56,579 bases of DNA from an uncultured Alphaproteobacteria bacterium (GTDB lineage Bacteria > Pseudomonadota > Alphaproteobacteria > Methylaequorales > Methylaequoraceae), in the NCBI GenBank assembly GCA_902595755.1, contig CACJRF010000003.1:1-56579 (forward strand). Direction: 5' to 3'. How positions within the stretch are numbered: position 1 is the stretch's first letter; every line of letters begins with the position of its first letter. Position numbers and translations under genes: made by a program. Below, piece by piece: positions 18,675 through 28,678 of the stretch. The notes under the pieces are model-generated. The model ran no database searches. It worked only from the letters and a program-made list of their open reading frames with translations, and was not told the origin of the DNA.

Positions 18675-19521
18675 TTTTTTTACTTTTTGCAACCACACTT
18701 AATTTTAAAAAAACTTTAAATTTTAAAATTTTTTCAATGTCAAGTCTTGCTCTACTTCCTATTTCTTTTATTTTTTCACCCATTTTACCTATTATTATAG
18801 ACTTATGTGATGTTTTCTTAACGAGAATTCTTTGTTCAATAATATAAATTTTTTTGTTTTTTCTTAAAGAGGTTTCAATTTTAACAGTATATGGGATCTC
18901 TTTATTAATAAGCTGAAATATTTTCTCTCTAGTAATTTCTGAAATTTGGAAAATTATATCCTTATCAGTTGATTGATTGCTATTTTTATAGATCCAGGGT
19001 TTACAAGGTATAAGTTTTAAAATTTCATTTAGTAAAAAATCAACTCCCTCTCCTTTCTTTGCAGAAATCATAAATGTATTTTTAAAATTAAATTTATCGT
19101 TAATTAACTTTGAAATTTCTAATAGTTTGATCCTCTCAATCAAATCTATTTTGTTAAGAATTAAAAAGTTATTATTACAAATTTCTAGAAGTTCTGTTAT
19201 TAATTCTAAACTTTTATTTTCTAACTTTTTTGTAACATCAATAACAAGTAAGTTGATATCACATATATTTTCATTTTCCATGATTGAGCGTGAAAGCTTT
19301 TTATTAAAATGTTTTCTCACTCTTATCATACCTGGGGTATCAATAAAAATGAGTTGATTCTCTGAAATGTTTATAATTCCCTTTATAGCTTCTTGAGTAG
19401 TTTGAATTTTATGACTAACAATAGAAATTTTACTTTTGACAAATGAATTGATTAATGTTGACTTACCTGAATTAGGAAAGCCAGTTATAGATATAACACC
19501 ACATTTAGCCCTATTTATCAA
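18664..19521 (-). CDS. era: GTPase Era
   Basis: Essential GTPase that binds the 3' end of 16S rRNA and assists 30S maturation. The 285-residue protein has G1 GFPNSGKST at about 14-22, G2 near TTQ, G3 DTPG, G4 NKID and a G5 SAKKG, followed by a C-terminal KH RNA-binding domain containing IIIGKMGEKIKEIGSRAR. It overlaps rnc upstream and recO downstream, the conserved rnc-era-recO arrangement. Confidence 0.96.
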   Translation of the reverse strand: MINRAKCGVISITGFPNSGKSTLINSFVKSKISIVSHKIQTTQEAIKGIINISENQLIFIDTPGMIRVRKHFNKKLSRSIMENENICDINLLVIDVTKKLENKSLELITELLEICNNNFLILNKIDLIERIKLLEISKLINDKFNFKNTFMISAKKGEGVDFLLNEILKLIPCKPWIYKNSNQSTDKDIIFQISEITREKIFQLINKEIPYTVKIETSLRKNKKIYIIEQRILVKKTSHKSIIIGKMGEKIKEIGSRARLDIEKILKFKVFLKLSVVAKSKKNEN

Positions 19522-20167
19522 TTTCTTTTAGAGCCTTTTCTGCAGCCATAACCTCCGCATCCTGTTTGTTTTTACCAACTCCTATGGAGTAAATTTTTCC
19601 ATTTAATTTTAAATTTACCGTAAATATTGGATTATGATCTGGCCCTTCTTTTTTTTTAACCTCATAAACTGGTAATATATTGTTTGTTTTTAAAGACCAT
19701 TCTTGAAGTTTTGATTTTGGATCATGATAATCTAGATTTATTTTTTTTATATAATTATTCCAGAGTTTTTTCACGATTACGTAGGTATTAGAAAAATTTG
19801 AGTCAAGGTAGATGGCAGCAATTAATGCCTCTAGTGAATTAGCTTTAATTGAATCAAATGAGGTTTTTTTAATATTTTTTGAAATAATAAAATATTTTTC
19901 TAACATTAATTTATCTGCAATCTTAATTAAAGTGTTTTTACAAACTAAAAAAGATATTTTTTTAGCTAAATTTCCTTCGCTATCATCTGAATAGATATTA
20001 AATATCTCATTTGATATAATTAGTCCTAGCACTCTATCTCCCAAAAATTCAAGACGTTCATAATTATTTTTTTTTGAGAAACTCGGATGTGTCAAGGAGG
20101 TTTTTAAAAGCGACTTATCTTTAAATTCATAACCTAGTTGATCCATAAGTATTGTCAAACTTTCCAT
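19511..20167 (-). CDS. rnc: Ribonuclease III
   Basis: Double-strand-specific RNase for rRNA and mRNA processing. The 218-residue enzyme has the signature NYERLEFLGDRVLGL near residue 35 with catalytic acidic residues, the second acidic cluster in SLEALIAAIYLDS, and a C-terminal double-stranded RNA-binding domain beginning DPKSKLQEW and ending with the A-x-x-x-A-L helix. It starts two bases after lepB ends and overlaps era. Confidence 0.96.
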   Translation of the reverse strand: MESLTILMDQLGYEFKDKSLLKTSLTHPSFSKKNNYERLEFLGDRVLGLIISNEIFNIYSDDSEGNLAKKISFLVCKNTLIKIADKLMLEKYFIISKNIKKTSFDSIKANSLEALIAAIYLDSNFSNTYVIVKKLWNNYIKKINLDYHDPKSKLQEWSLKTNNILPVYEVKKKEGPDHNPIFTVNLKLNGKIYSIGVGKNKQDAEVMAAEKALKEIDK

Positions 20168-20168
20168 T

Positions 20169-20957
20169 TTACTTAGATTTTGGTCTTAAACTTATAAATA
20201 GTCTATCTTTACGAAAAGCGGGGATCCATGTCCAAAATTTAAATAAACTTCCAATTTCTGTATCAAACGAAACACAAACTACTTCAGCTCTTCCAACAAG
20301 ATTATTCTTAGGTATCAAACCTATAAATCTACTATCCTGAGAATTATCTCTGTTATCCCCTAAAACAAAAAAATAATCTTTAGGAATGATAATTTCTTCA
20401 TAATCATTTGTGTTCAAGAATGTAACACTCTTTTTGAATTCGTAAACATCATAATATGTATTATCTTCTAATGTTTCTCTTATTAACTCAACATCAAAAA
20501 ATTTATACTTTTCATCACCAATTTTCTCAATATTTATTGATTTACCATTTGTAGTGATAATATTATCTTTGATCTTTATAGTATCACCAGGAAGTCCAAT
20601 TACTCTTTTTATATAATCAGTTTTATTATCCTCTGGTGTTTTAAAAACAACTATATCCCCTCTTTTTGGTTCATTATAGAAAAGTCTTCCTGAAATGATT
20701 GGGATACTAAAAGGTAAAGAATGCTTTGAGAAACCGTATGAATATTTAGAAACAAAAAGATAATCTCCTACTTTCAAATTAGGATACATAGAACCTGACG
20801 GAATACTAAATGGTTCAAAAAAGAAACTTCTTATAAACAGTGCTGCGACAATTGCATAGAATAAAGAAATAAGGTTTTTTCTTATTTTTTCTCTTGGAGT
20901 AGATTTGATTGTATCAAACTTTATTGATTTATTTTTCTTTTTTTTTGGTAAGAACAT
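20169..20957 (-). CDS. lepB: Signal peptidase I
   Basis: Membrane-bound serine protease that removes signal peptides of exported proteins. The 262-residue protein has one N-terminal transmembrane helix (about residues 29-45), the nucleophile S56 in IPSGSMYP, the general-base K117 in YIKRVIGLPGD and the GDNRDNSQDSR box. In many alphaproteobacteria acpS lies between pdxJ and lepB; here only 41 bases separate them, so acpS must be elsewhere. Confidence 0.95.
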   Translation of the reverse strand: MFLPKKKKNKSIKFDTIKSTPREKIRKNLISLFYAIVAALFIRSFFFEPFSIPSGSMYPNLKVGDYLFVSKYSYGFSKHSLPFSIPIISGRLFYNEPKRGDIVVFKTPEDNKTDYIKRVIGLPGDTIKIKDNIITTNGKSINIEKIGDEKYKFFDVELIRETLEDNTYYDVYEFKKSVTFLNTNDYEEIIIPKDYFFVLGDNRDNSQDSRFIGLIPKNNLVGRAEVVCVSFDTEIGSLFKFWTWIPAFRKDRLFISLRPKSK

Positions 20958-20998
20958 ACGATTTAATATCTTTAAATTAGAATATAAACAATATAAAT

Positions 20999-21733
20999 TT
21001 AAAATCTAGACTCATTGATTATTTCTCTAAACTTTGAAATTGTTTCTTTAAGCCCGTTAAATAAAGACTGCGCAACTATAAAATGTCCAACATTAAGTTC
21101 TGAAATATTCTCAATTTGTGAAATATTAGAAACATTTTTAAAGTTTAATCCATGACCAGCGTTACAAACTATTTTGTTCTTTGCACAATATTCAGCAGAT
21201 TCTTGAATTCTTTTTAACTCATTTTTATAAGAGCCTTTTTCAAATAATAATGAATATTTTCCAGTATGCAGTTCAACTGCATCTGCACCAACCTCTATTG
21301 CCGCATCAATCTGATCAATATCTGGGTCTATAAATAAAGAAACCTTAGTTCCGTTATGTTTAATATTTTCTACATACTCTTTAAGATACTTAACTTGTTT
21401 TCTAACATTTAATCCGCCTTCTGTTGTTAATTCCTCTCTTTTTTCAGGAACTATACAACAAAATTCCGGTGATACTTTTATACAGATGTCTCTCATTTCG
21501 GGAGTTGATGCCATCTCTAAATTTAATGGCAAAAAATTTTTTCTTTTTAAATCAAACACGTCTTCATCTAATATATGTCGCCTATCTTCCCTTAAATGAA
21601 CAGTAATTAAATCTACTTCGCATTTAGTTAGTAAGATTGCCACATCAGATAAATTGGGAAAGTTTTCATTTCTTGCATTTCGTAATGTTGCAACGTGATC
21701 AATGTTAACTCCTAGTCTTATTTTTTTTTTCAT
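20999..21733 (-). CDS. pdxJ: Pyridoxine 5'-phosphate synthase
   Basis: Condenses 3-amino-1-hydroxyacetone 1-phosphate with deoxyxylulose 5-phosphate to pyridoxine 5'-phosphate, the last ring-forming step of DXP-dependent vitamin B6 synthesis. It has 244 residues with GVNIDHVATLRNAR, HLREDRRHI, the ELHTGKY glutamate region and NAGHGLN, all diagnostic. The 5' end overlaps the DUF2062 gene by 29 bases. Confidence 0.96.
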   Translation of the reverse strand: MKKKIRLGVNIDHVATLRNARNENFPNLSDVAILLTKCEVDLITVHLREDRRHILDEDVFDLKRKNFLPLNLEMASTPEMRDICIKVSPEFCCIVPEKREELTTEGGLNVRKQVKYLKEYVENIKHNGTKVSLFIDPDIDQIDAAIEVGADAVELHTGKYSLLFEKGSYKNELKRIQESAEYCAKNKIVCNAGHGLNFKNVSNISQIENISELNVGHFIVAQSLFNGLKETISKFREIINESRF

Positions 21734-22154
21734 ACCTTTTCATTAGAAATTTCTTAGTTGTGTAATATGTAATAAACCAGATTATAAAAGCAATAGGCAA
21801 TGAACCTAAAAGTGTTGGGTAAAAAAGTTCTTCAAAATTATTAATAAAAAATTGAACCTTAAATTCATAAATATTGATTTTTTCTTCAAAAAACAATAAT
21901 CCTATTTTATAGTTTACGTAAAAAAAAATAGGAAATGTCCATGGGTTCCCAATTATTGTTCCAACAGTTGCAGCAATTAAATTTCCTCTCATTAACCAAG
22001 TACCTAGATAACAAATTATTAAATGAAATCCTAATAAAGGGGTAAACGAAACTGCCGCGCCCCATGATAATCCAATCGCAACAGCCTCTGGAAAATCTCT
22101 AATTCTATATATCTTTAATTTAAATAGTCTAAAAACTCGAAATATTTTTTTCAT
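21705..22154 (-). CDS. DUF2062 family membrane protein
   Basis: Function unknown. The 149-residue protein has a basic N-terminus followed by two or three hydrophobic segments and the DUF2062 hallmarks: AVAIGLSWGAAVSFTPLLGFH and GNPWTFPIFF. In alphaproteobacteria a DUF2062 gene commonly lies between rsh and pdxJ, as here. It starts 6 bases after the rsh stop and overlaps pdxJ, so it belongs to the same transcription unit. Nothing in the sequence suggests a substrate. Confidence 0.85.
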   Translation of the reverse strand: MKKIFRVFRLFKLKIYRIRDFPEAVAIGLSWGAAVSFTPLLGFHLIICYLGTWLMRGNLIAATVGTIIGNPWTFPIFFYVNYKIGLLFFEEKINIYEFKVQFFINNFEELFYPTLLGSLPIAFIIWFITYYTTKKFLMKRYEKKNKTRS

Positions 22155-22160
22155 TATTAA

Positions 22161-24305
22161 TTAAAGTCTTGTTACCGCTTCAATATATTCCGAAGTTCTA
22201 AGTGATCCCAGTATTTTGTTAAGATGATCTTTATTTAAGACATCTATTTCAAGGTTAATACTAAAAAAGTCATTTGTTCTATCTGTAATTTTTAAGTTTC
22301 TAATATTACTTTTTGATTTACCTATAATTGAAGAAAGATTACCTAATGATCCAATTTTATTTTTTATACTTACGTTAATCTTAGCTATAAAATCATCTTT
22401 TTTTGAAGAGATTCTATCCCATGAAACCTTCAAAATTTTTGATTTATTTACCTTTATTTTTTTAAGATCCTCACAAGCTTCATGATGGATCATTAATCCT
22501 TTTCCCTCTGCAATAAAAGCTAAGACATCATCACCCGGAATCGGTAAACAACACTTAGCATAATGAATACTCATTCCAGGTGTTAAACCTGATAACTGAA
22601 TTGACGACTTTAAGTCTTCTTTTCTTTCTTTTACTTTATTAAGTAATATAACTTTTTCATTATTTTCTAATAATTTCTTTTCTGGAAATAATGATGATAT
22701 GATTTTTGATGGTAAGATAGTTCCATTACCAATTAAGCTATAAAGTTCATCTATTTTTTTTAATTTGAAATTATTCAAAACATTATTTATGTTAGTTTCT
22801 GAATATCTAATTTTTTCATTTTTAAAATGATTTATTAAAATCTCTTTACCTAATTTTTTGAAATCCTCTTCTTCTTTTATTAAAATATATCTTTTTATAC
22901 AGGCTTTAGCTTTACCAGTAATTGAAAGATCTAGCCACTCTGATGAAAAAGACGGTGATTTACCAGTTATGATCTCAACCTGATCGCCATTTTTTAATTT
23001 AGTATTTAGAGATTTAATAGAATTATTTATTTTAACTCCCATACAATTCAAACCAATATCTGTATGTACGGAAAATGCAAAGTCTAGAGGCATCGCTCCT
23101 TTAGGAAGGGAAACTAAATCACCCTTTGGAGTAAATACAAAAACTTGATCTTGGTACATTTGCATTTTTGTAAGTTCCAAAAAATCTTCAGGTTCTTTGG
23201 AAAAATCTAAAATATCTAGGATTTGTCTGATCCATCTAAATTGCTTACCATCTTTAACATCAATATTATCCTTATATATCCAATGAGCAGCTACACCTAG
23301 CTCAGCTCTTCTATTCATTTCAAAGGATCTTACTTGAACTTCAATCTTTTGATTTAAGGGGCCCATTAATGTTGTATGAAGTGATTGATATCCATTAGGT
23401 TTTGGCGTTGAAATATAATCTTTAAACCTACCAGGCACATAAGAATAGACTTGATGTAGAACACCTAAAACCTTGTAACAATTAGAAATATCATCAACTA
23501 AGATTGTTAAAGCTAATATATCTGAGAGCTGTGAAAAATTCACAGATTTTATTTTCATCTTTTTCCAAATAGAGTATGGTGTTTTTTCTCTTCCAAAAAT
23601 TTCAAATTCTAAATCATTTTTTTTAAGTAACTCCTCAATTTTCTTTTGTATTTTATCAAACAGTTGTTCATCTTGGCTTCGCAATAAATTTAGTCTTTTA
23701 ATAATTGAATCCCTGATATCAGGTTCTAAAACTTGGAAGCTAAGGTCGTCCAACTCTATTCTAATTTCATGCATTCCAAGCCTTTCGGCTAATGGAGCAT
23801 AAATCTCCATAGTTTCTCTTGCTATTTTTTTTCTCTTATCCTCATTTCTTATATGATGAATAGTTCTCATATTATGTAATCTATCAGCTAACTTTACTAA
23901 TAAGACCCTAATATCTTTTGAAGTGGCTAATAATAGTTTCCTAAAGTTTTCAGCTTGGTTGAATTTATCTGATCTTCCTTCGAACTTTGATAATTTAGTA
24001 ACGCCATCTACTAAATAGGATATTTCATTTCCAAAATTTTTTTCAATATCATTTAGTTTATACTTTGTATCCTCAACCACATCATGAAGTAAAGCTGTAA
24101 TAATTGTCTTTGAATCAAATTTATGGTCTGCAAGGATGCCAGCCACTTCAACTGGATGAGAAAAGTATGGGTCACCTGATGCTCTCGTTTGACTTCCATG
24201 GGCTCTCATGGAAAAAACATAAGCTTTGTTTAATAGTTCCTCCTCTACAAAAGGATCATAAGCTTTAACTTTCTCAACTAACTCTAATTGTCTTAACACA
24301 TTCAA
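22161..24305 (-). CDS. rsh: Bifunctional (p)ppGpp synthetase/hydrolase RelA/SpoT family (Rsh)
   Basis: Makes and degrades the alarmone (p)ppGpp. Domains in order in 714 residues: HD hydrolase (about 45-150; HPVEVA, LLHDVVEDT, DRLHNMRT), synthetase (about 240-350; GREKTPYSIWKK, PNGYQSLHT), TGS (about 390-450; VFTPKGDLVSLP) and a C-terminal zinc-finger/ACT region (HYAKCCLPIPGDD, then ACT). Both catalytic halves look intact. The first codon in frame is TTG; a GTG two codons later fits the family start (VLRQLELVE) equally well. Located directly downstream of rpoZ as usual in alphaproteobacteria. Confidence 0.95.
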   Translation of the reverse strand: MNVLRQLELVEKVKAYDPFVEEELLNKAYVFSMRAHGSQTRASGDPYFSHPVEVAGILADHKFDSKTIITALLHDVVEDTKYKLNDIEKNFGNEISYLVDGVTKLSKFEGRSDKFNQAENFRKLLLATSKDIRVLLVKLADRLHNMRTIHHIRNEDKRKKIARETMEIYAPLAERLGMHEIRIELDDLSFQVLEPDIRDSIIKRLNLLRSQDEQLFDKIQKKIEELLKKNDLEFEIFGREKTPYSIWKKMKIKSVNFSQLSDILALTILVDDISNCYKVLGVLHQVYSYVPGRFKDYISTPKPNGYQSLHTTLMGPLNQKIEVQVRSFEMNRRAELGVAAHWIYKDNIDVKDGKQFRWIRQILDILDFSKEPEDFLELTKMQMYQDQVFVFTPKGDLVSLPKGAMPLDFAFSVHTDIGLNCMGVKINNSIKSLNTKLKNGDQVEIITGKSPSFSSEWLDLSITGKAKACIKRYILIKEEEDFKKLGKEILINHFKNEKIRYSETNINNVLNNFKLKKIDELYSLIGNGTILPSKIISSLFPEKKLLENNEKVILLNKVKERKEDLKSSIQLSGLTPGMSIHYAKCCLPIPGDDVLAFIAEGKGLMIHHEACEDLKKIKVNKSKILKVSWDRISSKKDDFIAKINVSIKNKIGSLGNLSSIIGKSKSNIRNLKITDRTNDFFSINLEIDVLNKDHLNKILGSLRTSEYIEAVTRL

Positions 24306-24356
24306 ATACTAAGGCAAAACTAGATATATTCAAATAAGATTTTTAAGAATCTTTGA

Positions 24357-24827
24357 CTATCCATCACTAGCAGGTTTTGATAATTTAGCATTATCGTCTT
24401 CTAAATCAGTTTCAATATTTTCGGTTTGTGAGTCATCTTTTTTTTGGTTAATAAGTTTTTGAATTTCATTTTGCGTCATATAAATCTTTTTTCTTTTCTT
24501 CTCTGATGCATTTTCTTTTTCAAAATTATCGAATGACACTTCAGAAGCATTTTCATTTAATGGAACAGCTTGATCCTCATCAATATCTGTTTCTTGAACA
24601 GGTTGGTATTTTTGTGCGTTTTTTACAATACTGAGCCACGTTTTACCTAAATCAATTTTTTTATCTGCTATCTCTCTTAAAGCAACAACCGTGAACTTGT
24701 CATTATCTTTTTGAACATTGGGTTCTGATCCTCCCAAAAGCTCTCTAGCTCTTGAACAGGCATATATCACTAATTGGAATCTGTTTGGGATAGATGTTAT
24801 ACAATCTTCTGTTGTTACTCTGGCCAT
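24357..24827 (-). CDS. rpoZ: DNA-directed RNA polymerase omega subunit, with long acidic C-terminal tail
   Basis: Small RNA polymerase subunit assisting assembly and ppGpp binding. The first ~65 residues are canonical: [25 protein letters not shown] and [14 protein letters not shown]. The remaining ~90 residues are a low-complexity extension rich in Asp, Glu, Asn and Lys, making the protein 156 residues instead of about 80-130. Placement directly before rsh matches alphaproteobacteria. The tail has no recognisable motif. Confidence 0.93.
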   Translation of the reverse strand: MARVTTEDCITSIPNRFQLVIYACSRARELLGGSEPNVQKDNDKFTVVALREIADKKIDLGKTWLSIVKNAQKYQPVQETDIDEDQAVPLNENASEVSFDNFEKENASEKKRKKIYMTQNEIQKLINQKKDDSQTENIETDLEDDNAKLSKPASDG

Positions 24828-24829
24828 AA

Positions 24830-25321
24830 TTAATTTTCATTTATATTAGAAATCTTTTGATTTGCAAGTTCTTTTAGTATTTCAGACGCTTTTTTTTTTA
24901 ATACTGGATGAATCCAATTTTTATTAATATCACATATAGGTTGAATTACAAATTTTCTTAGGTGCATTCTAGGGTGAGGTAATGTAAGTTTAAGAGAGTT
25001 AACTATCAATCTATTATAGGCTATCAAATCTAAGTCAATTACTCTTGCTTCATTTTTTTCACCTCTTTCTCTACCAAACTGTGATTCTATTTGAAGTAGA
25101 GTATCTAACAAATTAGAAGGACTAATTTTACTTTTAATATTTACTATACAATTAACAAACCAAGGTTGTTCAGATTTTGGAATAGGTTCAGTTTTATAAA
25201 AATTCGAGGATTTCGTGACTTCAAAATATCTACTTAACATATCAATAGCCACCTTACAATTTTGCTCAGGTGAACCAAAAGATTTTGAATTTAAGTTAGA
25301 TCCTATTGCTACTAAAATCAT
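24830..25321 (-). CDS. folK: 2-amino-4-hydroxy-6-hydroxymethyldihydropteridine diphosphokinase
   Basis: Pyrophosphorylates hydroxymethyl-dihydropterin for folate synthesis. The 163-residue protein shows VAIGSNL at the N-terminus, [36 protein letters not shown]-type ATP/pterin loop followed by DLDLIAYN, and [12 protein letters not shown]. It starts with an ATG overlapping the smpB TGA and ends two bases before rpoZ. Confidence 0.95.
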   Translation of the reverse strand: MILVAIGSNLNSKSFGSPEQNCKVAIDMLSRYFEVTKSSNFYKTEPIPKSEQPWFVNCIVNIKSKISPSNLLDTLLQIESQFGRERGEKNEARVIDLDLIAYNRLIVNSLKLTLPHPRMHLRKFVIQPICDINKNWIHPVLKKKASEILKELANQKISNINEN

Positions 25322-25776
25322 TGACTACCTAATTTTTGTTTATCACGTTTCCAATCTTGTTTCTTTTTATATTCTCTTAAATCCTGTTTTTTTCTCCCTT
25401 TTGAAATTCCAAGAAGGACCTTAACAAAACCTTTAGTATTAAAATGTAAGTCTATTGGGACAATTGTATATCCATTATTTTTGATTTTAATTGAAATTTT
25501 ATTTATTTCTTTCTTATTAAGCAGGATTTTTTTTGGTCTTGTTAATTCTGAAATATCGAAGCTAATATCAAACTTTTTTGTATCAATATGAAGGTTGATC
25601 ATCCAAATTTCGTTTTTTTTCAATATCGCGTAAGCATTTTCTATGGCTACTTTGTTATCCCTTATAGCTTTAACTTCAGAACCTTTAAGTACAATTCCGG
25701 CTTCAATCTTTTCTATAATTTCATAACTAAATTTTGCTTTTTTATTTCTGGCAATAATTTTAGCTGACTTTTGCAC
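25318..25776 (-). CDS. smpB: SsrA (tmRNA)-binding protein
   Basis: Partner of tmRNA in trans-translation rescue of stalled ribosomes. The 152-residue protein has IARNKKAKFSYEI, the GIVLKGSEVKAIR motif, and a basic C-terminal tail (RKKQDLREYKKKQDWKRD) that reads the empty mRNA channel. It starts with GTG, overlapping the dapA stop by one base. The tmRNA gene itself is not in the window. Confidence 0.96.
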   Translation of the reverse strand: MQKSAKIIARNKKAKFSYEIIEKIEAGIVLKGSEVKAIRDNKVAIENAYAILKKNEIWMINLHIDTKKFDISFDISELTRPKKILLNKKEINKISIKIKNNGYTIVPIDLHFNTKGFVKVLLGISKGRKKQDLREYKKKQDWKRDKQKLGSQ

Positions 25777-26660
25777 TAACTTATCAATTTCATATTTTTT
25801 AAGGTAATATCAATTTCTTTTTTAGTTTCATTTTTTACTGAAACTAATGGAAGTCTTAGTTTATTTGTACATCTATTCATTTTACTTAGTGCATATTTCA
25901 CAGGACATGGGCTTGTTTCAATAAAAAGGGCCTTGTTAAGAGGATATAAAATAGAATTTATTTCCATACATCTTTTAAGATCTTGTTTAACCCAACTGTT
26001 ATAAAGTTCAGAACAAAGCTTGGGAGCTACATTAGCCGTAACTGAAATACAACCACTCCCACCACTTACTAGAAAAGCTAAAAAAGTTGCGTCCTCTCCA
26101 GATAACTGGATAAATTTATCTCCACATAAATAAGATACTTCTAGTGGTGTTGCAAGATCTGCAGTTGCATCCTTTACTCCAACAATATTTTTAATGTTAG
26201 AAAGTTTTTTAATTAAGTTTGTAGATAACTTAAGAATTGATCTTCCTGGTATATTATATAAATAAACCGGTAAAGATGGACTGCTCTCAGCTATAGTCTT
26301 GAAATGTTTATAAAGTCCTATTTCAGTAGGTTTGTTATAATAAGGTGTAACTAAAAGATTTCCTTTTGCTCCAGAAGAATAGGCATGTTTGGAAAGCTCA
26401 ACAGATTCTTTTGTTGAATTAGAACCGCATCCGGCCATTACAGGAACTCTACTCTTAGCTCTTTTAATTATGAATTCTGTAACTAACATATGTTCGTCAT
26501 GAGTGAGAGTTGGAGATTCACCTGTTGTTCCGCACGATACTAAACCATGTGAACCATTTTCTATTAGAAAATCAATATGATTACCCAAAGAATCAAAATC
26601 TACATCAAGATTTTTGTAGAAGGGTGTTATTACAGCAGGTATAGATCCTTTGAATGTCAT
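25776..26660 (-). CDS. dapA: 4-hydroxy-tetrahydrodipicolinate synthase
   Basis: Condenses pyruvate with aspartate semialdehyde, first committed step of lysine and meso-diaminopimelate synthesis. At 294 residues it has CGTTGESPTL near residue 43, the tyrosine in YNIPGRS and the Schiff-base lysine in VGVKDATAD near residue 161. It heads the minus-strand block and is divergent from the lytic transglycosylase gene, with 66 bases between starts that probably hold both promoters. Confidence 0.96.
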   Translation of the reverse strand: MTFKGSIPAVITPFYKNLDVDFDSLGNHIDFLIENGSHGLVSCGTTGESPTLTHDEHMLVTEFIIKRAKSRVPVMAGCGSNSTKESVELSKHAYSSGAKGNLLVTPYYNKPTEIGLYKHFKTIAESSPSLPVYLYNIPGRSILKLSTNLIKKLSNIKNIVGVKDATADLATPLEVSYLCGDKFIQLSGEDATFLAFLVSGGSGCISVTANVAPKLCSELYNSWVKQDLKRCMEINSILYPLNKALFIETSPCPVKYALSKMNRCTNKLRLPLVSVKNETKKEIDITLKNMKLIS

Positions 26661-26726
26661 TTATCAAGTATAAAAAATTTATATTATTATTGCTATATCG
26701 TTTTCTCTAAATATTATGTTAGCTTT

Positions 26727-28661
26727 ATGATGGTAAATTATATAAGGATCAAGTTTTTTTTTTTTCTACTAAGTTTTTTTCCACTTGAAATAAATGCTCT
26801 TGATGTTCCAGATGTAAAGGCTAGACCGTACATCAAGCAAACTCCATTTAGTGATGTTTTTCAACAAATTAAAAAACAAAACTGGATAATGGCGATTAAG
26901 CTTGCGGATGATCACAATAATCAGGCATTATCAAGTTATATAAGATGGTTGGATATAACAAGACCTGGAAGTAAACATAATTTTAAATATTTAGTAGACT
27001 TCTTTGAGAATCACAAAAACTGGCCTAAAAAAGAAGTATTAATTGAAAAAATTGAATCCTCTATCAATAAAGATATCCCAACTGATTTACTGTTTAACTG
27101 GTTTGAAAAAAATCCGCCACAAACTTCTAAGGGCTCTATTGATCAATTGGAAGTACTAATTAAAAACAATTCAAGTTTTGATAAAAGAAAACTCATTTCT
27201 AAAATTTGGATAGAAAAAAATCTTACATCATCACAACAAACGTATTTTATCAAAAAATATAGTAGGTATTGGACCCAAGATGATAACTGGAAAAGATTTA
27301 ATAGATTAATGATTGAGGGTAAGACATTCTCAGCTAGAAAAACATTAAATAGAATAAAAGGAGATAAAAGGAAACTTGGTGAAGCTAGGCTAGGCCTCAG
27401 TCGAAGGTCTCCAAATGTAAGTGAACTAATAAGAAACGTTCCAATGCACCTTAAAAATGACTCGGATCTTATTTATGAGAGAATGAGATGGAGAAGAAAG
27501 GCTAAACTTGATACGGCCTCTGACTTACTAATCAACCCACCAACACAAATTTCTAATGTCAGGGGCTGGTGGATCAATTCAAGAATTGTCGTGAGGAGGC
27601 TTTTGAATAAAAAAAAATATTTAAAAGCATATGATATTTTGAGCCAACATAATTTACCAGTCACTACAGACTCAGGTCTTGAAGCAGAATGGTTGGCAGG
27701 TTGGGTGGCTTTTAGTTTCCTTGATAAAAAACATTTGGCAACAAAACATTTCAATAAAGTATTTGATGCTGGTGGTCAAAATTATAAAGCAAAAGCTGCA
27801 TTTTGGTTGGGACTCCTCTTTGTAAATAATAATGAAAAAGAAGCAATTGAATGGTTTAAAAAGTCTGAAGTTAATAAATTTTCTTATTATGGTCAAAATG
27901 CATCCTTAAAAATAAATAATTTCGAAATACCAAAGACTCAAACAAGAATAACCAAACCAAGAAATTCTGAACAACTTTTAAACGTTCTAAAAATAATTAA
28001 AGAATCCAATAAAAAAACTTTCAGAAGTTACCCATTTTATAAAAAATTACTAGAAATATCTCAAACACAAGAAGAAAAGAATTATATTTTAGAGTTAGCG
28101 AATAATGAAAATGATAAAAATATTGTTGTTAAGTTATCTAGATTTCAAGAAAATCCTACTTTGAAATATTCCTATCCGCTTATTGAAGAATATATTCCTG
28201 ATAAATATAGAAATTCTAAAGAAACAATTGCCCTTATTCATGCAATTGCTCACCAAGAGAGTAATTTTAAAGTAAATGCCTACAGTTCTGCAGGTGCAAG
28301 GGGCATGATGCAACTGATGCCTTATACTGCAAAAAGAGTCTGTAAGTCATTAGGAATCAGGTATTACAAAAAAAAATTAACAACTAATCCTCAATATAAT
28401 ATTTTACTTGGTACTACCTACATAAATCAGATGTTAAAGAAATTTGATAACTCATTACCTCTGGCATTAGCATCTTATAATGCAGGACCTGGAAGAGTAA
28501 AAATATGGCTTAAAAGGTACGGTGATCCAAGAACTGGTGAGATTTCATATCATGATTGGATAGAATCAATCCCAATATCTGAAACTAGATTTTATGTAAA
28601 AAAAGTAATATCGAATTTAAGAATTTATCAACAAAAATATAATCTTAATATATACCTGTAA
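26727..28661 (+). CDS. slt: Soluble lytic murein transglycosylase (Slt70-type)
   Basis: Periplasmic enzyme that cleaves peptidoglycan with formation of 1,6-anhydro ends. The start at 26727 is chosen because it opens a signal peptide (MMVNYIRIKFFFFLLSFF, cleavage near NALDVP), whereas the longer frame would run through dapA. A long helical superhelix of roughly 480 residues is followed by the lysozyme-like domain with catalytic Glu in HQESNF (about residue 510), GARGMMQLMP and ASYNAGPGRV. Unlike flagellar FlgJ of enterics, the FlgJ of this window has no hydrolase domain, so a separate lytic enzyme such as this one could open the wall for the rod; that link is only a possibility. Confidence 0.93.
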   Translation: MMVNYIRIKFFFFLLSFFPLEINALDVPDVKARPYIKQTPFSDVFQQIKKQNWIMAIKLADDHNNQALSSYIRWLDITRPGSKHNFKYLVDFFENHKNWPKKEVLIEKIESSINKDIPTDLLFNWFEKNPPQTSKGSIDQLEVLIKNNSSFDKRKLISKIWIEKNLTSSQQTYFIKKYSRYWTQDDNWKRFNRLMIEGKTFSARKTLNRIKGDKRKLGEARLGLSRRSPNVSELIRNVPMHLKNDSDLIYERMRWRRKAKLDTASDLLINPPTQISNVRGWWINSRIVVRRLLNKKKYLKAYDILSQHNLPVTTDSGLEAEWLAGWVAFSFLDKKHLATKHFNKVFDAGGQNYKAKAAFWLGLLFVNNNEKEAIEWFKKSEVNKFSYYGQNASLKINNFEIPKTQTRITKPRNSEQLLNVLKIIKESNKKTFRSYPFYKKLLEISQTQEEKNYILELANNENDKNIVVKLSRFQENPTLKYSYPLIEEYIPDKYRNSKETIALIHAIAHQESNFKVNAYSSAGARGMMQLMPYTAKRVCKSLGIRYYKKKLTTNPQYNILLGTTYINQMLKKFDNSLPLALASYNAGPGRVKIWLKRYGDPRTGEISYHDWIESIPISETRFYVKKVISNLRIYQQKYNLNIYL

Positions 28662-28678
28662 ATTTTTTTTAATGCCAT

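Noticed and set aside
26577-26726. Upstream extension of the lytic transglycosylase frame
   Set aside because: It would lie inside dapA on the other strand and hide the signal peptide; the start at 26727 fits better.
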